A stretch of 64,000 nucleotides of DNA from Malachius bipustulatus (GCA_910589415.1 OU342630.1:48082012-48146011); one strand, 5' to 3'; positions 36,601 to 41,661 are shown, counted from the first letter of the stretch. Translations and numbers: made by a program. Notes: generated by a model not told the origin, from the sequence alone.

Positions 36601-39600
36601 AACACAAAAATCTAATTGTAAGCTTAAAATTTTCATTTTATGTGATTCTTTCGAGGAGATTTTGATATTTTTTAAAATTGCATTCAAGGTGTTGATATGG
36701 TTATGGAAAGTGGAGAAGATTATGTCGCCCAAGAACTTGAAAAATCGAAGAGGAAACTCAAAGAAATTACATCATGTTTAGAAACGCAGCATCAGTTCCT
36801 GAGACTCATAGTACAGGTTAGTTTTTACTACAACTTGTTATATTTTTGAAAATCGCTTTACCTACTGTAAATTTCCCTGAATGAATAAAAAATTAAGAAT
36901 TTTTACTATAAAAGAAACTTTATAGTAAATAAAGTACTCACTAATAATTATTTTATTGTTTCATGGATGGATTTATTGATTTTCAATTTTCAAAATTATT
37001 TGTAAAATATTTTTTAATCAGTTTCCTGTACAGAGTGACTCTTAAATATAATGTCGCCCCCCTTTAACTTTGTTATTTCATGTGTCCCAAAATAATTAAA
37101 AGTAGGGTTATGTAGGTGCTAAAAAAGACTTTTTTATACGTATAACAAAAATTTGAAAATAGATCAGTATACAGGGAGAACCAATTTTTTTTTATGTATC
37201 ACCCTATATATGAATTTATTTTTCGATTCCTCGTAAAATTCTAAGCATAACTTATATAACATACCGTATACCTAAATTCAATGGCTTCTGAAATATTCGC
37301 ATTTGAAACATCTTCAAATATTTTTTAAAGCAACTGTTGCAAATCAAGAAATCTAACAATAAATGCTCTACGGCCTCCATTTTTTTCAACACATTTTATA
37401 AGGGTTCTTCGCATTTTATCTAATGAATCTGTTATGAATGCTGGGTTATTTTCATTTAAATTATTAATTTCAATGCGTATCAAATCTTTAAGATGATCGA
37501 GGTTTTCAATTTGGTAGTCATCACACGGTTTTTTAAATAGTTTCAAATGCGAATATTTCAGAAACTATTGAATTTACGTATATGGTATGTTATATAAATT
37601 ATGCTTAAAATTTTACGAGGAATCGAAAAATAAATTCATATATAGGATGATCCATTGAAAAAAAAAAAAATTTTTGGTTTTCCCTGTATACTGATCTATT
37701 TTCAAATTTTTATTATACGTATAAAAAAGTCTTTTTTAGCACCTACATAACCCTACTTTTAATTTTTTTGGGACACATGAAATAACAAAGTTAAAGGGGG
37801 GGGAGACATTATAAAGAATCCTGTACATAATATAATTTTTGTAAATTTGTAAAATAATGTTCCTCAAATAGATAGGTGTAGAACTTAATAAGAAGAATTA
37901 AGGTAATAATGCCCGTAGTAACAAAAGGTGATTTCTTATCAAAACACAAATTTTAAATGATATTTTTAATTTCTGGAGACAATTTTGTACTGCGACTCGA
38001 AAGCGAAAAGCAAGAAAAGTAATAAGACAGAACCAGCTCTTGGTACAAGTTGAATGAAGTTTGCAACTCCATATCAGAAAAATCGATAAATAAAAGCCTG
38101 CAAACTAAATTCCCAGAGAAGTACCAAAACTGCAATTTTGGCATGCTTAAGGTTAAATGAAGCTTGTATAAAGTTCTGCCGAGCTGCTTAACCACCAGAC
38201 CAGGAAGCTTTGCTGCCCATTAGCGTCAAAGTCCATTTTCCGTCAAAGTTTCTTTGGTGAAAAAAACAAAGAATACGTATAGGAAATGACAGAGAAGTTA
38301 CGTCGGAAAACAAGAACAATCAATAAATTACATACGGAATACTCAATAGAAACGAATTTCATTGCTACTCATTAAAAGAAAATATACACTATGATTCTTT
38401 ATTCCGTAATTATTTTTTATAACGATTTTATATCGTTGAGGAAAAATATTACAAAATCGGTTTTTCTTTTAGTAAAAAGAAAAAAAAAAGAAAAAAACTC
38501 CAATAGGTGAGGTAATACTTATAAAAAAAAATAAATGGACCATATTTTGTTTTTGTATACATAGAACTAAAAATCATCTTTTGTAAAATTGTACCGGGTG
38601 GGCATCTAAGAATGAACAGCGGCCATATCTTGGGAAATATTGATCCTAAGTTTCAAAATAAAAAATTTACAGACATAAGTGACTATGCGAAATGCAATGA
38701 AAATATTTTCAAGATGGTCGCACTTCCGGAAATACCGGAAGTTGACACCTACTTCGTTATTTTAAAGGGGACACCCTTTATATTATTGTATTTTTAAATT
38801 GCGTGGCAAAGTCGAATACAGGTGGTTTTCACAATTGGAATTTAGGTTGAGTAGTTCATGAGTTATAAACAAGTGAAAATCGCAATTTTCAATTTTCAAA
38901 GCATTTCAAATTGAAAACGGTTCAAGATATTAAAAAACGGTTTACATGTCCCTATCTTAACTTTTTACAAGGTATTCTATTATGTAGTTTAGATTTTTCT
39001 ACAGGGTGATGAAAAATCGGTTAATTTTCATCACCCTGTATAAACATTTAAACCACATGGTAGGATACCTTGTAAAAAGTTAAGATAGGGACATGTAAGC
39101 CGTTTTTAAATATCTTGAGCCGTTTTCAATGTGAGATGCTTTGAAAATTGAAAATTGCGATTTTCACTTGTTTATAACTCATAAACTACTCAACCTAAAT
39201 TCCAATTGTGAAAACCACCTGTATTCGATTTTGCCAGGCAATTTAAAAATACAATAATATAAAGGGTGTCCCCGTTAAAATAACGAAGTAGGTATGTAAA
39301 CTTCCAGTATTTCCGGAAGTGCGACCATCTTGAAAATATTTTCATTGCATTTCGCATAGTCACTTATGTCTGGAAGATTTTCATTTTGAAACTGTAGGAT
39401 CAATATTTCCCAAGATATGGCCGCTGTTCATTCTTAGATGCCCACCCGGTACAAGAATATCGACTTTTCAACATAATTTCGGGTCCTCTTTTATAACATT
39501 TCGTCCTTTGTAAGGAACCATCAAAAAACTATTAAGCTAGACTTCTTAGGACTGCTTTTCCATTTAAGATGTAGGTAGTAATATTTCATTAATTTGTCTA

Positions 39601-40068
39601 CCAATCGATACTGTTGAATATTTTAATGTCTAAAATCCTGAAACTTTCATTTAATTTTTTTTTTTGCTATTTCAAAATTATTTTATTAAAATTACGGAAT
39701 ATAAGAATGATATAGAAAACACAGTTAATAAAATACTTTTCCTGTTTAGATAATATTTTATCATTATGTATACAGGGTGTTCTACAAGCTCTATGACAAA
39801 CTTTGACAGATGGTAGGTTGCTTGATTTTAAATATATTTTTTTTAATAAACAATATACCTATATGAAAATATGTTTGATAAGTTTGATTATTTGTCGTTA
39901 TTTCACGCATAGAAAATGGAAATAAAAACAGAAGCAGACGACGTCGATGAGGGAGTCTCACCCAGCGAACTCAATCCTTTAGTTGGTCATCATGCTAACA
40001 AATGGACATCGCCAAGGATAAGGAAGAAGCTGAGATCTGTACTGAGTTTCAGCAAAGGATCTACTTGA
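3375..40068 (+). CDS. TrpA1: TrpA1: transient receptor potential channel A1, C-terminal part (10 exons; gene starts left of window)
   Basis: This is a non-selective cation channel of the plasma membrane used in insects for heat, irritant and noxious-chemical sensing. Ten exons joined at canonical GT-AG sites total 2059 nt: one base finishing a codon, then 685 residues and a TGA. In order they give the last ankyrin repeats, a cysteine-containing pre-S1 linker, S1-S6, the pore motif MMLGEIDF, the post-S6 helix running into SVRRNAQLKRLAMQ, and a coiled-coil tail ending in KMEIKTEADDVDEGVSP. These blocks match insect TRPA1 as known for Drosophila. Every exon junction is phase-compatible. There are no in-frame stops, so the gene looks functional. 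The N-terminal ankyrin exons are outside the window. Two introns are very long (18.6 and 9.3 kb) and full of transposons, while others are as short as 61 bases. Confidence 0.97.
3750..3919 (+). CDS. TrpA1: TrpA1 coding exon: terminal ankyrin repeats
   Basis: This exon follows a 95-base intron. The acceptor TTTTCAG ends at 3749 and the donor GTGAGT starts at 3920 (phase 2 out). It encodes NTALHLATMENQPNSIALLL, then CKLLYNQMEMSAIDYAIHYK and EAALAMVTHED, plus two bases of an Arg codon. These are the last ankyrin repeat units before the linker. The next exon is 18.6 kb away, yet the phase-2 end is completed exactly by its first base. Confidence 0.96.
3920..5091. other. Intron sequence, no gene recognised
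   Basis: AT-rich start of the long TrpA1 intron. The ORFs here (for example around 4167 and 4783) have no recognisable motif or coding bias. Nothing else is supported. Confidence 0.6.
5092..6948 (-). mobile_element. LINE-B, 5'-truncated non-LTR retrotransposon
   Basis: The element lies antisense to TrpA1 inside the 18.6-kb intron. It starts abruptly at about 6948 in the middle of ORF2, upstream of the RT domain, and ends just past the stop codon with a short A-rich 3' tail near 5092-5100. Loss of the 5' end is the usual result of incomplete target-primed reverse transcription. Its protein belongs to a different LINE family from LINE-A and LINE-D. Confidence 0.9.
5124..6948 (-). pseudogene. 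LINE-B ORF2: reverse transcriptase with one frameshift
   Basis: The main open stretch (6668 down to the stop at 5124) is 514 residues. It holds [63 protein letters not shown] and the catalytic SFADD, followed by the C-terminal region with LRLLGVSLGANMSWHDHV, RPSLEYCSHVWSSAPKHTL and the RTASLWNSIP block. The upstream part (6948-6628, with SFWSVTKAVSQNF and DGTIASTATEKANLLAGVF) is in another frame. One extra base near 6668 separates the two. The catalytic FADD is intact, but the copy is dead because of truncation and the frameshift. Confidence 0.9.
6949..7862. other. Intron sequence, no gene recognised
   Basis: AT-rich. An isolated foldback-type terminus (TACAGGGTGTCAATTTT) lies near 7788 beside a run of nine or more C bases; no matching right end is evident. 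Confidence 0.5.
7863..8032. repeat. Short foldback element with CAGGGTGT motifs
   Basis: A 35-base perfect inverted repeat (7891-7925 with 7970-8004) surrounds a 44-base loop. The arm ends facing the loop are ACAGGGTGT and ACACCCTGT. Weaker pairing extends outward to about 7863 and 8032 (AACAGG with CCTGTT). Here the CAGGGTGT motif faces inward, opposite to the larger foldbacks in this window. Confidence 0.85.
8033..9839. other. Intron sequence, no gene recognised
   Basis: Unannotated. The part from about 9150 to 9650 is visibly less AT-rich than its surroundings, with segments like GGGGCGAGGGACGAG and GGAGTCTCCGGACGGAGCGG, but shows no coding or repeat signature I can name. Confidence 0.4.
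9840..10711. repeat. ~875-bp interspersed repeat, copy 1 (with terminal hairpin)
   Basis: Nearly the same sequence recurs at 48605-49486, starting TTTTTCTACTCCCAACC and ending ATATACTATT. It contains a 15-base inverted repeat near its start (ACCAGTGCTTTAATG with CATTAAAGCACTGGT, about 9882-9937), a second hairpin around GCAACGCTGCGACCCGCGTTGC, a short ORF beginning ATGTCTCAGCAGAAT near 10412, and a large terminal hairpin (see separate entry). It looks like a non-autonomous mobile element. No transposase was found in either copy. Confidence 0.8.
10574..10711. repeat. Terminal hairpin of the ~875-bp repeat (copy 1)
   Basis: An inverted repeat begins AATAGTGTATGGAAC and ends GCATAATATACTATT. 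Inside, GGCTATTAATACGCG pairs with CGCGTATTAATAGCC and GATGGTTAAGA with TCTTAACCATC around a short loop (about 10630-10645). The same hairpin is in the second copy at about 49352-49486. It is preceded by GGTCGTAGAAAAA, a motif also found beside the hairpin at 41.9 kb. Confidence 0.85.
10712..11561. other. Intron sequence, no gene recognised
   Basis: No coding or repeat feature is supported, apart from a CGTTCATAAA motif at about 10718 that also occurs (inverted) near 62.3 kb. Confidence 0.4.
11562..12051 (+). mobile_element. Probable solo LTR of an LTR retrotransposon
   Basis: A 490-bp block starts TGTTCGCGAC and ends CTCGTAACA, giving TG...CA ends with imperfect short terminal inverted repeats. 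Inside is a TATA box (CTATATAAGG, TATA at about 11757) with ordinary promoter spacing to an AGT-rich leader, and AATAAA at 11999-12004 near the 3' end. The GC content is higher than in neighbouring intron. No gag or pol lies on either side, so it would be a solo LTR left by recombination. I could not confirm a target-site duplication, so the exact ends are tentative. Confidence 0.6.
11757..11764 (+). promoter_or_regulatory. TATA box inside the probable solo LTR
   Basis: TATATAAG in the context GGGGGACTATATAAGGACC. It would be the core promoter of the LTR's U3 region, about 240 bases upstream of the AATAAA poly(A) signal at 11999. Confidence 0.6.
12052..13619. other. Intron sequence, no gene recognised
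   Basis: AT-rich with no recognised feature. Two loosely similar blocks (TATGTAAATGTGTCAGGTAT near 12594 and TATGTAAATGTCCCAGCAAT near 12696) are about 100 bases apart. Confidence 0.4.
13855..14681. mobile_element. Foldback MITE inserted in LINE-C (CAGGGTGATTCAGG termini, TA target)
   Basis: An 827-bp near-palindrome: CAGGGTGATTCAGGTTTT on the left matches AAAACCTGAATCACCCTG on the right, and pairing continues inward (GATAGAGAATCGAAAAATAA with its complement near 14628; GGTAGATACCTTGTTTTG near 14192 with its complement near 14470). It is flanked by TATA on the left and TATA on the right, consistent with a TA target-site duplication, the signature of Tc1/mariner-type transposition. A second pair of CAGGGTGT ends lies inside, at 13965 and 14575. 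Confidence 0.9.
14688..14742. repeat. 16-base hairpin at the edge of LINE-C
   Basis: GTTTCCCCTTTTGCAG pairs exactly with CTGCAAAAGGGGAAAC across a loop of about 13 bases, immediately right of the foldback insertion. The right arm is part of the LINE-C reading frame. Confidence 0.7.
15171..15647. other. Intron sequence, no gene recognised
   Basis: Follows the LINE-C remnant. No further RT motif or other feature was recognised. Confidence 0.4.
15648..16836. mobile_element. Large foldback MITE (CAGGGTGTCCCAATATTCC termini)
   Basis: A 1.19-kb element with inverted arms of about 500 bases and a unique middle of roughly 160 bases (about 16160-16320). The left end CAGGGTGTCCCAATATTCCA matches the right end TGGAATATTGGGACACCCTG. 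Pairing continues through CATGGACATGGAGCAACC, CGGAAACCCGGGAAGG and GGGTAGCAGGAACGCTGTTC. The flanks are TA on both sides. Arm identity is very high by eye, suggesting a young insertion. It has no coding capacity. Confidence 0.93.
16837..18390. other. Intron sequence, no gene recognised
   Basis: AT-rich; no gene. An 18-base match (GGGTTCTGGAACAGGTAT, 17936-17953) to the 5' part of LINE-D lies here in opposite orientation. Confidence 0.4.
18516..21361 (-). pseudogene. LINE-D ORF2: endonuclease plus reverse transcriptase, one frameshift
   Basis: The first 805 residues (21361-18944) carry an AP-type endonuclease with MTETWLRDDIES, RGGGSLLACRR and MGDFNVPNF, then RT blocks RCCPVFKSGNKDNIANYR, VIYTDLSKASDRVNH, SGVPQGSNLGPLLF and catalytic MFADDLKIF. 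Near 18999 one base is missing, and the C-terminal region (MVSKAEYASLIWYP to LKKLPLDIM) continues in the next frame to the stop at 18516. Small departures from family consensus include SKASDRV for SKAFDRV and GSNLGPL for GSILGPL. No ATG stands at the frame start: ORF2 begins a few bases after the ORF1 stop and its frame is open upstream, so it may depend on coupled translation. Confidence 0.9.
21367..21665 (-). CDS. LINE-D ORF1, C-terminal fragment
   Basis: The open frame ends at a TAA five bases before the ORF2 frame start. It includes GFWNRYYPFSKISIQDKK, then SRILHSRGSLRSNGDYRN and the C-terminal pattern DDTPQQRKLWLDCKKVLKER with GETDLIIRFQRGIPTV. This pattern is typical of the end of ORF1 in insect CR1/jockey-type LINEs, whose product binds the element RNA. 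The N-terminal part is missing. Confidence 0.7.
21669..22524. other. Intron sequence before a TrpA1 exon, no gene recognised
   Basis: AT-rich end of the long TrpA1 intron. It ends with the polypyrimidine tract and acceptor TTTACTTCCAG at 22524. Confidence 0.5.
22525..22669 (+). CDS. TrpA1: TrpA1 coding exon: linker after the ankyrin repeats
   Basis: The acceptor TTCCAG ends at 22524 and the donor GTAAGA starts at 22670. The first base completes the Arg split from the exon ending at 3919. The exon encodes AQEVMSLKSNKHPCVTLALI, then ASMPRVFEAIQDKCITKANC and KKDSKSFY (phase 0 out). This linker between the ankyrin domain and S1 is strongly conserved in insect TRPA1. It carries several cysteines in the general region where electrophile-reactive cysteines lie in TRPA1; I do not assign residue equivalence. 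Confidence 0.97.
22731..22841 (+). CDS. TrpA1: TrpA1 coding exon: pre-S1 linker
   Basis: This exon follows a 61-base intron (GTAAGA to TTTTTCCAG), close to the minimum for insects. The 37 codons are phase 0 at both ends: IKYNFNCLQCPQLYADMDCK, then TGEALNISKPIPLPALN. The donor is GTAAGG. NCLQCP and MDCK add three more cysteines to the pre-S1 region, where TRPA1 channels respond to reactive chemicals (known for the family; not testable here). Confidence 0.96.
22842..23795. other. TrpA1: TrpA1 intron
   Basis: AT-rich intron of 954 bases with no further feature. A GTGCCCTGTATAATT motif near 23200 resembles one foldback terminus without a partner. Confidence 0.6.
23796..24002 (+). CDS. TrpA1: TrpA1 coding exon: pre-S1 helix and S1
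   Basis: The acceptor TTCTAG ends at 23795 and the donor GTAAGT starts at 24003; 69 codons, phase 0 at both ends. It encodes AMVSHGRVELLAHPLSQKYL, a highly conserved pre-S1 stretch, then S1 (FHLANLLIYCIFLAFVTCF) and the start of the S1-S2 extracellular loop with one N-glycosylation sequon (NST). The loop is much shorter than in Drosophila TRPA1, because S2 follows soon after the next exon begins. Confidence 0.97.
24003..24837. other. TrpA1: TrpA1 intron with a polypyrimidine stretch
   Basis: Positions about 24327-24385 form a nearly pure C/T run (CTTTCCCCTTTCTCC and similar), far from the 3' splice site. Otherwise nothing is recognised. Confidence 0.6.
24838..25257 (+). CDS. TrpA1: TrpA1 coding exon: S2 to S5
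   Basis: The acceptor GATACAG ends at 24837 and the donor GTGAGT starts at 25258; 140 codons, phase 0. Membrane helices in order: S2 (MYISTLAIITYIVLNSV), S3 (PINLVSWLLYFSALVMVL), S4 (SCASLTVFLSWFNLLLLL), the S4-S5 linker QRFDQVGIYVVMFLEILQTL, and S5 (VLMVFSILIIAFGLAFYILL). The linker and S5 are essentially the insect TRPA1 consensus. In S4 the motif is SWFNLLLLLQRF, with Asn where Drosophila has Arg; vertebrate TRPA1 also has Asn nearby, so this need not be damaging. Confidence 0.97.
25258..25920. other. TrpA1: TrpA1 intron
   Basis: AT-rich intron of 663 bases; nothing else is supported. Confidence 0.6.
25921..26205 (+). CDS. TrpA1: TrpA1 coding exon: pore loop and S6
   Basis: The acceptor ATTTTCAG ends at 25920 and the donor GTGAGT starts at 26206; 95 codons, phase 0. 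It encodes the pore helix and filter (IPMSLVRTFSMMLGEIDFLE; filter G-E-I-D), S6 (FFILGLFMVLMPILLMNLLI) and the conserved intracellular helix GLAVGDIESVRRNAQLKRLA. The acidic filter residues are those that set calcium permeability in TRPA1. The extracellular linker after the pore helix is short and polar (YYDEKPSKETKAF). Confidence 0.98.
26206..27204. other. TrpA1: TrpA1 intron
   Basis: AT-rich intron of 999 bases with several A and T runs; nothing else is supported. Confidence 0.6.
27205..27361 (+). CDS. TrpA1: TrpA1 coding exon: proximal cytoplasmic C-terminus
   Basis: The acceptor ATTTCAG ends at 27204 and the donor GTGAGA starts at 27362; 52 codons plus one base. It encodes VVLHTELERKLPNRILDRID, KNELIEYPNDVKCIGFFDSI and LRKWFGNPFSDD. 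VVLHTELERKLP and LIEYPN are insect TRPA1 signatures. The phase-1 end can join either the candidate exon at 27778 or the coiled-coil exon at 36689, since both begin with GT that completes a Gly codon. Confidence 0.97.
27778..27831 (+). CDS. TrpA1: Candidate alternative TrpA1 exon (54-bp cassette or short terminal exon)
   Basis: The acceptor TATTTTAG ends at 27777, followed by frame-compatible sequence for VKNSYRKYCFKPRWRNT after the split Gly. A possible donor CACTG|GTAGGA at 27832 would give an in-frame 54-base cassette ending in phase 1 and so able to join the exon at 36689. Without that donor the frame runs GRK and stops at 27840, which would give an alternative short C-terminus lacking the coiled coil. 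The peptide is very basic. I know no named homologue. RNA evidence would decide; skipping it is fully compatible with the other exons. Confidence 0.4.
27841..29216. other. TrpA1 intron, no gene recognised
   Basis: AT-rich. The ORF around 28374-28634 has a hydrophobic stretch but no recognisable family and no coding context. Confidence 0.4.
30900..34431 (-). mobile_element. LINE-E, non-LTR retrotransposon inserted in the foldback's right arm
   Basis: In its own direction it has about 600 bases of leader without a recognisable ORF1, ORF2 (33832-31283), a ~340-base 3' UTR, then TTTGGACAAATAAA and a long TTA/ATT microsatellite (30900-30942). It lies antisense to TrpA1. Both ends abut foldback arm sequence that is continuous in the opposite arm, so the insertion boundaries are well defined. 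It is a different family from A/D, though the 3' end pattern is the same. Confidence 0.9.
31283..33832 (-). CDS. LINE-E ORF2: endonuclease/reverse transcriptase, open but with a shortened C-terminus
   Basis: From the ATG at 33832 (MDAYIRDYTNEP) the frame is open for 849 residues. Endonuclease motifs are FHANVRSMNKNFDEF, FSETWYLQEPGF, MGDINIDLL, CIDHIFVR and ITDHFSVMAW. RT motifs are VTPIYKQGDKKVMSNYRPIS, FIDLAKAFDTVNHSLLL, CGIPQGTVLGPLLF and catalytic AFADDTVVFF. After LKILYHALVESHLR, where related proteins continue for well over 100 residues, it passes straight to KYISRETRKQTRELLGMD and stops, which looks like an internal deletion joining the true C-terminal end. Catalytic residues are all present. 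An upstream in-frame TTG at 33874 is not needed as a start. Confidence 0.88.
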   Translation of the reverse strand: MDAYIRDYTNEPVETAVVDEIAQCNISKHRGNGEFVVFHANVRSMNKNFDEFNVYIRESDIDVIVFSETWYLQEPGFFEIPDYNQVYNYGNWNQNDGVIVYIKGCYKYDENIINLGEVTIVQAKIYVDKKVMLIIAIYRPPSTNTDEFITQLNIYLEGIPRNIDVVYMMGDINIDLLSETDEKSEYLDIMSSNGFLSLINRETRVFRDQKSCIDHIFVRYIGDPKSLKCKPYIIKNNITDHFSVMAWMYLGNIRLASPEKKAINCFNGDRFVESIKKETWHRVIYEDDIEIACENFIEIIKQFIKENSFKKIVTKFTEKRKDWITNGLIRSVIQKNKLYREVKRKPQDLELFENYKKYRNRLTLLLRTAKKNYYTEKLNKERNSKTLWDVTNRLSGRKKREGISIESIITQNNLQITNRSDMAGCFNEFFVNISRTMTDELATSEFHVDEEGRLPESVYMVPVDEREVRKYIQELKSGKSVGNDNIKSEHLKVVSDYIAKPLCYIINLAMIRGVCPTSFKNSIVTPIYKQGDKKVMSNYRPISLISNVAKIYEKCIYTRIINFMNKNKVLSQCQFGFIRGKSTQDAVTDLTGKIYNALDNNRCSMAVFIDLAKAFDTVNHSLLLDVLEKYGIRGVALKLMKSYLSNRTQQVKIGNSFSTSELVTCGIPQGTVLGPLLFNMFINDIFNLKVSGTITAFADDTVVFFESDSWIDLKKMVTEDLQKIKCWYNSRSLTVNWNKTTFVPFACYKNHLPTYHEIVCADGENNFSIAGSLKVKYLGIVIDSHLRWNFHIEFLKSKLRGLIYKFKQFKIILDIPHLKILYHALVESHLRKYISRETRKQTRELLGMD
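34635..36009. other. TrpA1 intron with one small foldback-like pair
   Basis: AT-rich. CAGGGTGGATGAG at 35554 and TTTGTACACCCTG ending at 35713 could be the ends of a 160-bp degenerate foldback (GGCCAAC... repeated inside at about 35576 and 35662). Nothing else is supported. Confidence 0.45.
36010..36388. repeat. Foldback repeat within TrpA1 intron
   Basis: AAATCAGGATATTTTCAGTC and CGTTGCTGAAATATCCTGAA (36021-36060) pair with TTCAGCAACGACAGAAAATA and TCCTGATTTTTTTC (36351-36384) and with CAGTTTTTTCAGGATATC near 36325. The middle is about 250 bases of unrelated sequence. It has no CAGGGTG end, so it is probably a different family. Confidence 0.7.
36689..36816 (+). CDS. TrpA1: TrpA1 coding exon: C-terminal coiled coil
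   Basis: The acceptor ATTCAAG ends at 36688 and the donor GTTAGT starts at 36817; two bases complete a Gly, then 42 codons. It encodes VDMVMESGEDYVAQELEKSK, then RKLKEITSCLETQHQFLRLI and VQ, a heptad-like helix (the coiled coil that holds the TRPA1 tetramer together in the cytoplasm). The pattern ELE..RKL..I...LE.QH...RLIVQ is conserved in insect TRPA1. The preceding intron is 9.3 kb and full of transposons. Confidence 0.96.
37031..37823. mobile_element. Foldback element carrying a transposase fragment (CAGAGTGACTC terminus)
   Basis: Long inverted arms: the left arm (37031 to about 37320) pairs with the right arm (about 37535-37823). Matches include AAAGTAGGGTTATGTAGGTG, AGACTTTTTTATACGTATAA, GATTCCTCGTAAAATTCTAA and TTCGCATTTGAAAC, each with its complement on the right. 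Each arm also holds a small CAGGGA...CACCCTA unit (about 37172-37207, mirrored near 37648-37686). Between the arms lies a transposase-like reading frame (next entry), which makes this the most informative member of the foldback group. Confidence 0.88.
37325..37546 (-). pseudogene. Transposase C-terminal fragment (Tc1/mariner-like, tentative)
   Basis: The open frame on the - strand ends at a TAA at 37325. It encodes FKKPCDDYQIENLDHLKDLI, then RIEINNLNENNPAFITDSLD and KMRRTLIKCVEKNGG. This resembles the tail of IS630-Tc1-mariner transposases, where a helix of the type 'IDTLEELKRRIREEI..I....L..V..S..RRL..CI...GG' follows the last catalytic residue. The D,D,E/D catalytic core is absent. It sits exactly between the foldback arms, so it is probably what is left of the autonomous element. 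Family placement is by pattern only. Confidence 0.55.
37824..38593. other. TrpA1 intron, no gene recognised
   Basis: AT-rich; no feature supported. Confidence 0.5.
38594..39449. mobile_element. Foldback MITE (CCGGGTGGGCATCTAAGAATG termini) with a miniature palindrome at its centre
   Basis: An 856-bp near-perfect palindrome. The left end CGGGTGGGCATCTAAGAATG pairs with the right end CATTCTTAGATGCCCACCCG, and arms of about 400 bases continue through CATATCTTGGGAAATATTGA, AAGATGGTCGCACTTCCGGA and CTTGTTTATAACTCATGA. The middle (39002-39038) is itself CAGGGTGATGAAAAT facing ATTTTCATCACCCTG, the terminal motif of the other foldbacks. It has no coding capacity. GTAC occurs at both outer ends. Confidence 0.92.
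39450..39912. other. TrpA1: TrpA1 last intron, 3' part
   Basis: AT-rich. A lone ATACAGGGTGTTCTACAAG foldback-type end lies at about 39772 without a visible partner. The intron ends with the acceptor TTTCACGCATAG at 39912. Confidence 0.5.
39913..40068 (+). CDS. TrpA1: TrpA1 last coding exon
   Basis: The acceptor CACGCATAG ends at 39912 and the exon stops at TGA 40066-40068; 51 residues, phase 0 in. It encodes KMEIKTEADDVDEGVSPSEL, then NPLVGHHANKWTSPRIRKKL and RSVLSFSKGST. KMEIKTEADDVDEG and the basic end with SPR.R.KLR..LSF.K are the conserved insect TRPA1 C-terminus. GC rises relative to the flanks. Confidence 0.97.
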   Translation, partial: KMEIKTEADDVDEGVSPSELNPLVGHHANKWTSPRIRKKLRSVLSFSKGST

Positions 40069-40165
40069 ACTTGAGCTTACGTTTGCAGATTTACGCATAT
40101 TCATTAGTTTTATCTCGCAAAGTACACTGCATGAGTAGGTAAAATTTTAATTAGAATAATCTTAG

Positions 40166-40171
40166 AATAAA
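40166..40171 (+). terminator. TrpA1: Poly(A) signal of TrpA1
   Basis: The first AATAAA after the stop codon, 98 bases downstream, in an AT-rich 3' UTR. Confidence 0.65.
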
Positions 40172-40976
40172 CGCATGAATGATAAATAATTATAAGGTAA
40201 GATAGTAATTTTTTTAAATAATAGATTATCGTTAAGCATACCACTTATTAAAAAAGCTATATACAGGGTTAAAAAAATTAACGTTTTAAGAAGTGTTGTA
40301 AAATAAGTGATAATTAACAATTTTTATAATAAGATGTAGTTATTGTGATTAATATACCCATACAATTTATGGTAGAGTTAAACTGGTAGAATTAAAAGCA
40401 TTAAGTAGAATTAGTTATAAGAAGCATGAACAATTTTATATTCATCGGCATATATAATTATTATAATACCTACTGGGTTTGAAATTTCTAGAAATATTCG
40501 AGTTGTATTTGAAATCATCAGCGGGTAGCGCGAGAATTCAACAATTCAACAATTAGCACGAATTATGGGAAATCTGAAACCCAGCAGTAATATTATTTGC
40601 CAACACCATTTCAACGAATATTCAAGTCCTCAAGTTTTTTGACATTATAACAATATGTCATAATGGTGCACGTCATCACAGATTGGAAAATTTCCGTTGT
40701 TCTCAATTTACTGCAGAAAATTTCCATCACCTAATCACGATTTGATTGGTCGATAGTTTTGTAATACATTGTCTCATTCTGTTGGTTTATTATGAGTTGA
40801 ATAATAATAATTATTATTATTGTCGTTCGTAAAAGATTAAGTTAGTAGGTATTTATGTTGAACAATAATTTTATTAATCATATTTTTCTGATAAATTAAG
40901 TATTATTCCTTTTAATGTTTATTTGTACATAAATTTTGCAGATAACAAAATCCAAAATTAAACAACGACAATTATT
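40172..40976. other. Downstream of TrpA1, no gene recognised
   Basis: AT-rich. A lone ATACAGGGTTAAAAAA motif lies near 40262 and a small AATAATAATTATTATTATT palindrome near 40801. Confidence 0.5.
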
Positions 40977-41661
40977 TTTTCCTACGACCACTATACAAAA
41001 CACTATACTTTGCGCATCGTTTTTTGTGCGCAAACTAGCAGATTTCTCACGTATCCAAAACTGTGCGACAAAGTGACATAAGGCATAGCCAAAAACCATT
41101 TCCGTACTGTTTTAATGTATGTAAACAATAGTGATGGGCGGTAACTGAGAACTCAACTGTTACTTATTGTTAATGGAATAACTATTCATTTAAAGCTTCA
41201 AGGTAATAAAATAAACACAAATGGGATAACATAGAACCCGACAAGACTATAAAATAGACTCATTATTCTCTTGTGGCAGTAATAATTAAAATTTACGAGT
41301 TGATCGCTAATAACAGCCAAATCAAATTCACGAACGTGATCGTGAAAATAACTCGCACACCTCTACTAACTTCAATCTACGACGCGCAGCGCCTGCGTTA
41401 TTGTGTAGAAGTTGCATATCAATGATATATAACCTCTCTTAAATCATTGTTATTATCTACCACGTCTCTCCGCTCACGTCACTTATTTTTAGTTTATACG
41501 GAGTCTAATAATAAATAATAATAATATTGTCGGTAGAATTCAATGATTTTACAGTATATTATAGTAATAATAAAAAGTCATTGGTAGAATTGAAAGTAAT
41601 ATGTACCTACCTAGGTAGGTAGTCTGAAAAAATAAACTTTAGTTAGGTACCTATCATTATA

